DNA of 22,259 bases from CAZHMN01 sp964533705 (GTDB taxonomy: Bacteria; Electryoneota; B3-LCP). The stretch spans positions 1 through 22,259 of the forward strand of contig CAZHMN010000048.1 in NCBI GenBank assembly GCA_964533705.1. Direction: 5' to 3'. How positions within the stretch are numbered: the first letter of the stretch is position 1; each line of letters opens with the position of its first letter. Under the pieces are notes generated by a model. That model had not been told where the DNA came from. It ran no database searches and was given only the letters and a program-made list of their open reading frames with translations. Of this stretch, positions 1 through 10,458 are shown piece by piece. Made by a program: the position numbers and the translations under genes.

Positions 1-106
1 TCTCTCTAATGATGAAATAATGCCTCACCTTTTAGTTTCACTGCATTTATCCTTATCATCAGCCTTCACACCCTCCATCAACAATAAAACCTATCCCCTC
101 ACCGAA

Positions 107-135
107 AATATACTCTTTAAAGGCTATAAAGTCAA
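107..135 (-). promoter_or_regulatory. Sigma70-type promoter firing out of the left edge
   Basis: On the minus strand the hexamer TTGACT (130-135) and the hexamer TATATT (107-112) are separated by exactly 17 bp, a near-consensus housekeeping promoter. It lies about 20 nt beyond the carB stop codon and directs transcription leftwards out of the window, so a separate transcription unit probably begins there. The same two hexamers with the same spacing occur upstream of the histidine kinase gene, which strengthens both calls. The remaining 1-106 stretch holds only very short minus-strand reading frames and no gene I can support. Confidence 0.55.
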
Positions 136-155
136 GTAATATTTTGAAACCATTT

Positions 156-3423
<3,268 letters not shown>

Positions 3424-3440
<17 letters not shown>

Positions 3441-4563
3441 TAATCATCTCCTGGATGAAGCGGTCAAAATAGTTCAGACTGTCGTGCGGTCCCGGACTCG
3501 CTTCCGGGTGGTACTGCAGAGAGAAAACCGGAAGTTCTACGTGTTCCAATCCTTCCACGGTATGATCGTTTAAATTGATATGGCTGATCCGCCATTCTTT
3601 TGCCGTTTTCCCCTCTTTTACGGCAAACCCGTGATTCTGGCTGGTGATTTCGACGATTTTATCGGTCTTACGACGGACGGGATGGTTGGCTCCCCGGTGG
3701 CCGAAGGGCAGCTTGAAGGTTTCGAACCCGGCAGCTAAGGCGAGAAGCTGGTGCCCCAGGCAGATACCGAACAACGGCAGCTTTCCAATCAGATTGCGCA
3801 CGGTCACAACGCCATATTCGACTGCGGCCGGATCTCCGGGGCCATTTGAAATAATCACACCATCATAGTTCCCCAAGATGATATCCTCTGCGGGGGTTTT
3901 GGCCGGCAGTACCGTCACCCGGCAGCCTCGCCGCACCAGTTCTCTTGGGATATTGCGCTTGACGCCGAAATCGAGCACGGCGACCCGCAGTTCATTCCCA
4001 GCATCGTGTAATGGATACCAAAACTCATCCAGGGAGGATGCGTCAAAGGAGTAGGGAGCCTGACAGGTAACCTCGGAAGCCAGGTCAGCGCTGGTCATGG
4101 TGGGAGAACCTTTCACTCCTTCAAGGGCTTCGGACACCGGTGCGTCAACGGGGAAAATACCAGCCCGCATGGCTCCCTGTCTTCGGATGTGCAGGGTGAT
4201 CGCGCGAGTATCGGCTCCGACTAACAGAGGCACACCTTCAGTTTTCAGCCAGGAAGAGAGATCCGAATTGGCACGCCAGTTGCGAGGAAAGGCAGGGAGG
4301 TTGCGCACCACCGCTCCTGCCGCTTGCACCCGGGGCGATTCGACGTCCAGATCATTTACTCCCACGTTGCCGATATGAGGGGTGGTGAAGACCATAATCT
4401 GGCGACGATAGGATGGATCGGTAAGAATTTCCTGGTAGCCGCTGTGAGAGGTGTTAAACACCGCCTCGCCGAAAACCGGTGACGGGCCGTACAGGGTTTC
4501 TCCGGCAAAACGCGCTCCGTCTTCGAAAAGCAGGTAGCCCGCTTCTTTACCTCTTTTTTGCAT
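3424..4563 (-). CDS. carA: Carbamoyl-phosphate synthase small (glutaminase) subunit
   Basis: CarA hydrolyses glutamine and channels the ammonia to CarB. The 379-residue protein has the CPSase small-chain N-terminal domain (about 8-140, with the FNTSHSGYQE motif near 36-45). A class I glutamine amidotransferase domain (about 190-375) follows. The triad is intact: nucleophile Cys268 in GICLGHQ, and His352 and Glu354 in YHPE. The ATG at 4563 gives a standard N-terminus, although the Shine-Dalgarno match in front of it is weak. carA is the first gene of a carAB pair. It is separated by 299 nt from the upstream receiver gene, so it probably has its own promoter or leader. Confidence 0.98.
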
Positions 4564-4862
4564 AGGATGGCAATAATATTGGAGAGAGTTATGGGTGAGG
4601 TTGAAGTTTCAAGAAAATAGCAAATTCTACGCAGGTCTGCAATACAATAAATCATAATAATTCGTCTATTAGCCTTCCGATACAATATCAGGAGGCAGAA
4701 AGCGAATACCAAAAATTTCAGGTACTCGCTTTCCGTTTGTACGGTCATCTGATGAAATAGATCACCCTCTGCTTCTTCTGTTCGGATATACAGCGGAAAA
4801 AACAGCAGTTTCCACCGCTGGAGGGCTGATCATATCAGGTGCAGTGATCTGCTACAAGGTAA
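4564..4862. other. Intergenic region between the receiver gene and carA
   Basis: No convincing gene is present in these 299 nt. The stretch holds the strong hairpin listed separately at 4698-4733 and a smaller inverted repeat, CAGCGG (4791-4796) with CCGCTG (4815-4820), just past the receiver stop codon. A weak minus-strand promoter-like pair, TTGGTA (4707-4712) and GATATT (4684-4689) with 17 bp between, overlaps one arm of the large hairpin. The region must separate the signalling module from carAB or regulate carAB. No T-tract marks a classical terminator in either direction. Confidence 0.4.
4698..4733 (-). promoter_or_regulatory. Long RNA hairpin upstream of carA
   Basis: A 13-nt inverted repeat encloses a 10-nt loop: arms 4698-4710 and 4721-4733, with eight perfect outer pairs (GAAAGCGA with TCGCTTTC). 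Read on the minus strand there is one G-T wobble and then four more pairs. It lies about 135 nt upstream of the carA start. Without a following T-run it is not a textbook terminator. It could be a leader element controlling carAB, an RNA stability or processing element, or a protein-binding site. Confidence 0.45.
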
Positions 4863-5351
4863 TTACTTCTCTTCGTCATCCAGTTCCCGGAGCGCTCGCA
4901 ATATGCCCAGAGCACTGCTTCCTGTAGCAATACTCATAATTTTTTCCATGCGCGACTGGTCAAATTCGAATTTTTTCTTCAGTCTCGATTGATAGGCTTC
5001 TTTGAGAATCTCCAGAAGATTATCGAGTTCGTAGGGTTTGGGCAGGTACCCGTATGCGCCAAGCTTGGTACACTCGACGGCGGATTCGAGGGAACCGTGT
5101 CCAGTCAGAATTATGATTTCAATGAACTTATGCTCCTTTTTCAGTATCCTGAGGACCTCGGAACCGTCCATACCCGGCATTTTTAGATCGAGGAGAGCCA
5201 GATCGAATTTTTCTTTGCGGGCGATATCAACCGCCTGCTGGCCGTTGCTCGCTTTGGCAACCTCGAAGCCGCGCAGCTCGAGTCTCTTGGCAATTGAATT
5301 CAGGAATTTTATCTCGTCATCGACGATGAGAAGTCTGATTTTATCTGCCAT
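4863..5351 (-). CDS. Stand-alone CheY-like response regulator, no output domain
   Basis: A single receiver domain fills residues 4-120. The acidic pair is Asp11-Asp12, the phosphoacceptor is Asp55 in LLDLKMPGMDG, the switch Thr is Thr83 and the invariant Lys is Lys105. A roughly 45-residue charged, probably helical tail follows, with no recognisable DNA-binding or enzymatic domain. I chose the ATG at 5351 because AGGAG (5358-5362) lies 6 nt before it; the ATG at 5357 would abut the AGGAG with no spacer. The receiver closely resembles the one fused to the transporter encoded just upstream, as if one arose by duplication. It is the last gene of the kinase/CBS/transporter module. A role as phosphate sink, competing receiver or protein-protein signal is inference. 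Confidence 0.9.
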   Translation of the reverse strand: MADKIRLLIVDDEIKFLNSIAKRLELRGFEVAKASNGQQAVDIARKEKFDLALLDLKMPGMDGSEVLRILKKEHKFIEIIILTGHGSLESAVECTKLGAYGYLPKPYELDNLLEILKEAYQSRLKKKFEFDQSRMEKIMSIATGSSALGILRALRELDDEEK

Positions 5352-5444
5352 AACCATCTCCTAAAGTTCAGAGTATTTAATTAAATAAGTTCTAATACCT
5401 CCAAAACGCAACCTATCGTTTTCCGACGATTTAAATCTCCGCCG

Positions 5445-5460
5445 GCGAACTCCGGTTCGC
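5445..5460. repeat. Small perfect hairpin after the transporter gene
   Basis: GCGAAC (5445-5450) and GTTCGC (5455-5460) pair perfectly around a 4-nt loop, starting a few nt beyond the transporter stop codon on the minus strand. Two further small dyads follow: ATCGT (5415-5419) with ACGAT (5426-5430), and the palindrome GATTTAAATC (5428-5437). There is no T-tract, so read-through into the stand-alone receiver gene is expected. The structures may tune the relative level of the two receivers. Confidence 0.35.
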
Positions 5461-5464
5461 GTAT

Positions 5465-7534
5465 TTAGAATCCAATCCAGCGCCAGTAAATAAAGAATAA
5501 CCACCCCCAGAGAACCGCCCAGGATAGAAGCAGGATGATGAATCCGTGCTTGAAAAAATCTCCCAGCGTAATCAATTGCTTGCCGGTGCGCGGATCCTTC
5601 GCCATAGCATAGGCAATGGCGTTGTTGGGCGTCCCGATGATCATCATATGGGCGAAGGAAGAAGAGAAAGCAGTCGCCAGTCCCACCATCCAGGGGTGAG
5701 TACCGGATATGGTAGCCATAGGCACAGTAATCGGGCCGATGGCGGATACCGTAGCCCCATCGCTCATGAAATTGGTGGCTATTCCGGTGAAGATGCTGGT
5801 GGCCATCGCAAGCCCTGTGCCGTTGCTCATAAAGTCAGGAAGCAGATTAATGAAGCTGTCGGCCAGGTAAAGAGCGGCTCCTGTTGTCGCCAGCCCTTTT
5901 CCCATGGCGCAGGCACTGGCGTACAAGGCCACCACTTCCCATTGTATTTTGGCGACGTCCCCCCAGTTGATGATGCGGAAGATGTTCAACAATACGATAG
6001 CCAGAATAACCGGACCGCCCATACCCAGAGTATCGCTACTGGTAACCCAGAGGGTGACGAGTAGAATCAGAATGGCTGCAGTGATGTACTCGGTCTTGTT
6101 CATGGGCCCGATTCTGGCCGCCGCTTGCTGAACGATAGAAGAAACATTAAGCTGCTTCGCCTTGATTTTACCCCGGAAGCTGAAGAAGAAATAGGCTCCG
6201 ATGACCAGACACATCACCGGCACGAAGGGAAGTCCCATCTTGACCCATTGGCCGAATGTCGGCGCCATGCCGTAATCGCTGAGGATGCCGATCATCACCG
6301 CATTGCGTCCCCCGGCGGCCGGTGAGCCGGGGCCTCCACAATTGGCCGCGAAGCAGAGGGACAGGATCAGCATGATCGCCAGGTTGCGATCGTGTTCCAC
6401 GCCGGAAGCTCGCACGGATGTAGCGTAGACAATCATAAACAGCGGCATAATGAAGGCGACCATAGCGTGTTCTGAGAGAAACGAGCAGGTCATCCCGATC
6501 ATAGGGAGAAAAATGAACATCAACCGCCACAATGATTTCGAAGGCCACAGTAGCAGCAGTCCGATACGGCGATCCAAACCAGTTTTACTGATTGCCAGAG
6601 CAACCACCAACACACCGAAAATGAAAATCACCGCATCTTTGGCATAAGCCTTGGCGATATCATCCGGTTTGAGCACGCCTAGGAAATACATAAAAACACC
6701 CACCAGCAATGCAGTGATGCCAACAGGTACAGCGCCGGTCGCCCAGAAAAGCGCACACACCGCCAGTACCCCTAACATGACTTTGGCGCGAAATGCAGCT
6801 TCCTGGTTGGTCAGAGCTCGGCTGACCTTGTTGCCCAGATCATCGAACGTGGTCTTTTCCAGATTATAAGCACGGCTGTAATATTCGGGAATGCTCTCCC
6901 CCTCTTTCATCTTTTTATAGCTGGCGTACCCGAATATTTTGTCGGAGGGATCGTAACTTTTTTTGCCGGTAACAGGATCGGTGATCATCGCTTTCTTTGA
7001 CGAGGAAAGCAGGGACGATAATCCCCTTGGGGTGGGCATGGCTACGATGGCTGCGAAAATCAACAATCCCAAAATGATGATTCCGGGCCGGTAGTTGTGA
7101 GAACCGATCAACCACTTTCGGAGCGATCCTCTTTCAATATCCGGTATTTCATGTTTTTCCAATACCAAAGACTTGTCCCGACGTGCGGCTTCTATTACCT
7201 CGATCAGCTTCTCCAACTCACAGGGTTTTTCCAAGTAGTAATAAGCGTCCAGGCGGCCGGTTTCCATGGCGGATTCCACGCTGCCGTATCCGGTCAGCAT
7301 GATCACCTGCAATTCAGGCCGGAATTGTTTTATTTCCTTCAGAACCTGTTCACCAGTCATCCCCGGCATTTTCCGATCCAGGATCACAATGTCGATTTCG
7401 ACATCTTTGCGCACAGTTTTCAGAGCATCTTCTCCCCGACTTAGAGCGATATTTTCATAACCTCTAAGGGCTAACCGTTTTGACATGGAGGTTCGAAATT
7501 TATCCTCGTCATCAACTAAGAGAACTTTCGGCAT
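5465..7534 (-). CDS. Receiver domain fused to a DASS/SLC13-family anion transporter
   Basis: Residues 1-120 are a complete CheY-like receiver (acidic pair Asp8-Asp9, phosphoacceptor Asp53 in ILDRKMPGM, Thr81, Lys103). A linker and a first membrane helix follow (about 151-166), then an 80-residue hydrophilic segment (about 167-250). The rest is a multi-helix transporter (about 250-686) of the divalent anion:Na+ symporter (DASS/SLC13) type. Evidence for the family is the two-fold pattern of re-entrant motifs: FLSEHAMVAFIMPL (352-365), GGPGSPAAGG (400-409), TNFMSDGATVSAIGPI (587-602) and IIGTPNNAIAYA (632-643). The family's SNT signature is changed to SEH (354-356) and SDG (591-593), so the substrate or the coupling ion may differ. 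The receiver should face the cytoplasm and could gate transport when phosphorylated by the adjacent kinase. The start is an ATG with GAGG about 9 nt upstream. The frame is continuous, so the fusion is not a stop-codon error. Confidence 0.9.
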   Translation of the reverse strand: MPKVLLVDDEDKFRTSMSKRLALRGYENIALSRGEDALKTVRKDVEIDIVILDRKMPGMTGEQVLKEIKQFRPELQVIMLTGYGSVESAMETGRLDAYYYLEKPCELEKLIEVIEAARRDKSLVLEKHEIPDIERGSLRKWLIGSHNYRPGIIILGLLIFAAIVAMPTPRGLSSLLSSSKKAMITDPVTGKKSYDPSDKIFGYASYKKMKEGESIPEYYSRAYNLEKTTFDDLGNKVSRALTNQEAAFRAKVMLGVLAVCALFWATGAVPVGITALLVGVFMYFLGVLKPDDIAKAYAKDAVIFIFGVLVVALAISKTGLDRRIGLLLLWPSKSLWRLMFIFLPMIGMTCSFLSEHAMVAFIMPLFMIVYATSVRASGVEHDRNLAIMLILSLCFAANCGGPGSPAAGGRNAVMIGILSDYGMAPTFGQWVKMGLPFVPVMCLVIGAYFFFSFRGKIKAKQLNVSSIVQQAAARIGPMNKTEYITAAILILLVTLWVTSSDTLGMGGPVILAIVLLNIFRIINWGDVAKIQWEVVALYASACAMGKGLATTGAALYLADSFINLLPDFMSNGTGLAMATSIFTGIATNFMSDGATVSAIGPITVPMATISGTHPWMVGLATAFSSSFAHMMIIGTPNNAIAYAMAKDPRTGKQLITLGDFFKHGFIILLLSWAVLWGWLFFIYWRWIGF

Positions 7535-7551
7535 AGCGTTAACCTCGCGTC

Positions 7552-8115
7552 CTATTCTTGATTTTGGGATTCAGCACAACTCTTTATCTGATCACCTATT
7601 TCCTCGAAGAGGTCGGAAAGGCGCAGAATACCGACGACTTTATCACCCTGGGTGACCAGAAGCGATAAAGTCTGATACATCACAATTCTATGGATGGCTT
7701 GACTAAAAGGGGCATCCACCTGGATGCTTTCCGTTACCGGACGCATGATATCTTTCACTTGGGTGGTCCTGGCCCGTCTGCAGATATCGAAAAAGCTATC
7801 CTTCCACAGGCGAAGGTTTTCCATCATAGAAGTGATGAAATCCGCGCTCAATCCCGCCCTCGAAAGCACCCCTAAGTCGCCCATATCGTTGTATTTCGGT
7901 TCCAATCCCTTGAGAAAAGCGAGTTGACCGATTTTACCGACGACCTTTCCGCTTTGGTCAATGACTAACACCGCGCGGCTGGGCTGCTTTCCCGGAGCGA
8001 GTTTCTTCTGAGCCTCATCAAGAGCGTAAATCGCCTCCAGCACAGTCGCGTCTTCCGAAACGACGGCGTAGTCGTCCAGAGGTAACATGATATCCTTTAT
8101 GGTTTTCGGTTCCAT
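7552..8115 (-). CDS. CBS-domain pair protein
   Basis: Two CBS motifs are visible. The first spans about residues 7-70 (begins with DIMLPLDDYAVVSEDATVLEA; has VLVIDQSGKVVGKI). The second spans about 118-175 (begins with VKDIMRPVTESIQVDAPFSQA; has LLVTQGDKVVGILRLSDL). They are separated by a helical insert of about 45 residues. CBS pairs usually bind adenosine nucleotides and act as regulatory subunits of transporters or enzymes. The protein is soluble. I chose the ATG at 8115 because GAAGGA lies 9 nt before it, whereas an in-frame TTG at 8124 directly abuts that sequence. It lies 17 nt upstream of the receiver-transporter gene and probably senses energy state for the same system. That role is inferred from position only. 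Confidence 0.88.
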   Translation of the reverse strand: MEPKTIKDIMLPLDDYAVVSEDATVLEAIYALDEAQKKLAPGKQPSRAVLVIDQSGKVVGKIGQLAFLKGLEPKYNDMGDLGVLSRAGLSADFITSMMENLRLWKDSFFDICRRARTTQVKDIMRPVTESIQVDAPFSQAIHRIVMYQTLSLLVTQGDKVVGILRLSDLFEEIGDQIKSCAESQNQE

Positions 8116-8216
8116 GATACACAATCCTTCAGGTAATAAATCCTAGATGACGGATAAAGTCGGAAAGACAGAAATGATATTTCGAAATCCCATCATTTTA
8201 TGGGCTAATTCAAGAA

Positions 8217-9896
8217 TTAATTAACAGGAAGAACAACAGTGAAGGTACTCCCCTTTTTGGGAATACTCTCGACTAATATTTTACCCCCGAAACTCTTCAC
8301 GATGTTATAACTGACGGACAAACCCAGACCGGTTCCTTTACCGACCTCCTTGGTGGTAAAAAAGGGCATGAAGATTTTTTCCATCTCCTCCTGAGTAATG
8401 CCTTTCCCCGTGTCAGAGATGGCGACGTGGATGCCGTCCTCTGCAGAGTACGTGGTAATGGTAATGCGACCTGGAGGTTTAATGGCATCCACCGCATTAT
8501 TCAATATATTCAGAAAGACCTGCTTTATTTGGTTGGCGTCGGTTACGATCTGCGGCAAATCTGGCTGATACTCCTTGACGATTTCTATGTTGGAAACAGC
8601 CATTTCATGAACCCAGAAGGCATCCACGATATCGTCAATCAGGGCATTTATATCGTGGGGCATCAGCTTGACGTCCGTCTTGCGGACGAAACTGAGTAAC
8701 TTGCGCGTGATGTCACGACATCGGAAAACGGCTTCCTCAATGTCGTCTAAGTAGGGCACTAAATCGTTAAACGAAATTTTTTCACCGAATTCCGGATTCA
8801 TCATATCTTTGATCAGCCCTACCTCTTCACTGATCACGGCCAGCGGATTGTTGATCTCGTGAGCAACGCCGGCAGACAGTTCACCGACGGAGGCCAGCTT
8901 GGCGGCATGTTCAAATTCAGCTTTGGTCGTCTCCTGTTCGATCTGAGCCTCTACCAACTTCCTGGAGCGGATGACAATAATGGATAAAACCACCAGGAAA
9001 ACCGCCACGGCGAAGACTAAAAAGCTCAACTGATTAGCAACGATCGGGGCGCCGCCAGCGGTTTCGGCCCATTCGATAATGACTGCCCAATTGGCCGAAC
9101 GAAGCCAGGCGTAAGCATAATCGACATTCGAACTGCCGAGATTCACCTCTTCGGTACCCAGCCTGGGAGTATCGGGTGGTATGATGGCGGAAGACTGCAG
9201 CGGGCTCCCTCGATGGGGGGTAACAAGCTGATAAAATCCCTCGCGATTCACGATGGAGATATTTACTTCGTTCGAACCTTCCTGCGATGCAATGTAATTG
9301 TAAAACTTCTCCGGATCCAGCGTGGCGCGCAGCACCACATATTGACCGTTGATGATGCGGCTCACACCGATGGTAAAATGGGGTTTTTGCCGAAACCCCA
9401 GATAGATGTCTGTAATGATGTAATCATCATTCCCCTTTTTCAGGGAAACAAACCAGGATTCTTTACTGTAGTCCCGCTGCTCCAGAAAAGGCAGTGGGCC
9501 GGCATAGGAAGTTTGTACCCCGGTGGAATCGAAGAAACCCACATCAACAAAGGTGTCGCTGTTCTTCTGGAGTTTTTCGAGGTAGGCTTGCATGGCTTTG
9601 TTGGATGGGGGCAGCTCCAATCTGGGATCATCAATGAGGTTGAACAAGTTGACGACCCTCTCGTGGAGGAATAAATCCAGGGTGTTGGCCTGGTATTCGG
9701 CGATGGATTTCAGGTGGTTGAGCCTGCTGGCGTTGTAATTCGCCCGGTACTGAAAATGAAAATAGATGGTGAGCAAAACCAGCGGAGCCAGGTAAGTCAA
9801 AACCAACCTGATCAGGTTTCTGCTCAACAGCTCCCGGTAGTATTTGTCCCGATGTATCTGTCCTGCTCTTGATGGTGTATTTTTCGAGTTTTCCAT
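8217..9896 (-). CDS. Membrane sensor histidine kinase with extracytoplasmic Cache-like domain
   Basis: The 559-residue protein has a membrane helix at about 29-47, an extracytoplasmic sensor domain at about 50-287 that looks like a double Cache (dCACHE) fold, and a second helix at about 290-309. The kinase core follows: H-box GVAHEINNPL with phospho-His346, N-box with Asn466-Asn467, G1 motif DTGKGI near 495-500, F-box MPFFTTK and G2 motif GKGTGLGL. No HAMP or PAS domain is evident between helix 2 and the H-box. The open frame extends to a TTG at 10010, but a good promoter lies at 9954-9982, inside that extension. The ATG at 9896 therefore fits better, though it lacks a clear Shine-Dalgarno sequence. 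It is the likely phosphodonor for the two adjacent receivers. The ligand is unknown; Cache domains often bind small carboxylates, amino acids or anions. Confidence 0.92.
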   Translation of the reverse strand: MENSKNTPSRAGQIHRDKYYRELLSRNLIRLVLTYLAPLVLLTIYFHFQYRANYNASRLNHLKSIAEYQANTLDLFLHERVVNLFNLIDDPRLELPPSNKAMQAYLEKLQKNSDTFVDVGFFDSTGVQTSYAGPLPFLEQRDYSKESWFVSLKKGNDDYIITDIYLGFRQKPHFTIGVSRIINGQYVVLRATLDPEKFYNYIASQEGSNEVNISIVNREGFYQLVTPHRGSPLQSSAIIPPDTPRLGTEEVNLGSSNVDYAYAWLRSANWAVIIEWAETAGGAPIVANQLSFLVFAVAVFLVVLSIIVIRSRKLVEAQIEQETTKAEFEHAAKLASVGELSAGVAHEINNPLAVISEEVGLIKDMMNPEFGEKISFNDLVPYLDDIEEAVFRCRDITRKLLSFVRKTDVKLMPHDINALIDDIVDAFWVHEMAVSNIEIVKEYQPDLPQIVTDANQIKQVFLNILNNAVDAIKPPGRITITTYSAEDGIHVAISDTGKGITQEEMEKIFMPFFTTKEVGKGTGLGLSVSYNIVKSFGGKILVESIPKKGSTFTVVLPVN

Positions 9897-9953
9897 CGTT
9901 ATTGCATGGATGAATTCAGAAAATTGACCATCCTCGTAAGCGCCAGTGCGATT

Positions 9954-9982
9954 AATATAGTGAAATCCACGATTATAGTCAA
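9954..9982 (-). promoter_or_regulatory. Sigma70-type promoter of the kinase/transporter module
   Basis: On the minus strand TTGACT (9977-9982) and TATATT (9954-9959) are spaced by 17 bp. The expected transcription start, near 9947, leaves a leader of about 50 nt before the kinase ATG at 9896. It is identical in both hexamers and spacing to the promoter at 107-135. It supports the shorter start of the kinase and marks the head of the four-gene module. Confidence 0.6.
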
Positions 9983-10458
9983 GATAATTCGGAGGATCAG
10001 CATTGCCCAATAAAAGAAACTCAAAAGCATAAGGACATTGCGAAGGATTGCAGGAAAACTACCTAGACCACTCCAATAAATGCGTAAAACGCCATACATT
10101 TTTATTGTTGTATTAATAACATATATGTGGGTAATAATTACCCGAAATTCCGCTTTTGGAATTGCGCTAATGCCTTCACTGCCAGATTAGGTCATAATAG
10201 AAAAGGGGTCCATATACCAGAGAAATCAGACAAAGAAACAAAAAAAACTATGGAGATCAAAGCGTGCTATCAGAATACAATAGACATAAAAATCAGTATA
10301 ATAGCCTATATGGAAATTCAATGGGATGACGCGTAAAAAACCTTTGGGAAAAATTACACAAATTTCTCTGGACAGGCAAGGATTTATTGTCTATATTGTT
10401 ATTGGTGTGTTTTATGAATAATTGTCTAAATAATAACATACTGACCTGGGAGAATATA
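9983..10458. other. AT-rich divergent regulatory region between the kinase gene and cysC
   Basis: No well-supported gene lies in these 476 nt. They contain the paired inverted repeats at 10129-10163 (listed separately), an isolated TATAAT (10297-10302) without a good -35 partner, and a weak plus-strand pair TTGTCT (10387-10392) and TTTTAT (10410-10415) spaced by 17 bp that could drive cysC. A small hydrophobic minus-strand reading frame (9899-10099) overlaps the left end and is treated as doubtful. Base composition is clearly richer in A and T than in the flanking genes. Confidence 0.4.
10129..10163. promoter_or_regulatory. Two adjacent inverted repeats, possible operator
   Basis: GGGTAAT and ATTACCC (10129-10143) form a perfect dyad around a single A. 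Two bases later AATTCC and GGAATT (10146-10163) form a second perfect dyad around a 6-nt loop. They sit in the divergent region, nearer the kinase gene than cysC. The first has the form of a dimeric regulator site and the second of a small hairpin. No cognate regulator can be named from the sequence. Confidence 0.4.

Noticed and set aside
6..85. Short minus-strand reading frames (17-18 codons) after the promoter at 107-135
   Set aside because: They stop within the window, have poorly placed ribosome sites and show no leader-peptide features such as a run of one amino acid. The gene served by that promoter probably starts beyond the edge.
4356..4748. A 130-codon minus-strand frame overlapping the carA start
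   Set aside because: Its second half is carA read in another frame. The first half covers the hairpin region, has no Shine-Dalgarno sequence and shows no family resemblance.
9897..10010. N-terminal extension of the histidine kinase to a TTG at 10010
   Set aside because: A near-consensus promoter lies within the extension, and the extra 38 residues are low in family-like character. The ATG at 9896 leads directly into the cytoplasmic tail and first membrane helix.
10387..10458. 24-residue N-terminal extension of CysC
   Set aside because: A well-spaced GGGAG precedes the ATG at 10459, and the family normally begins about there.
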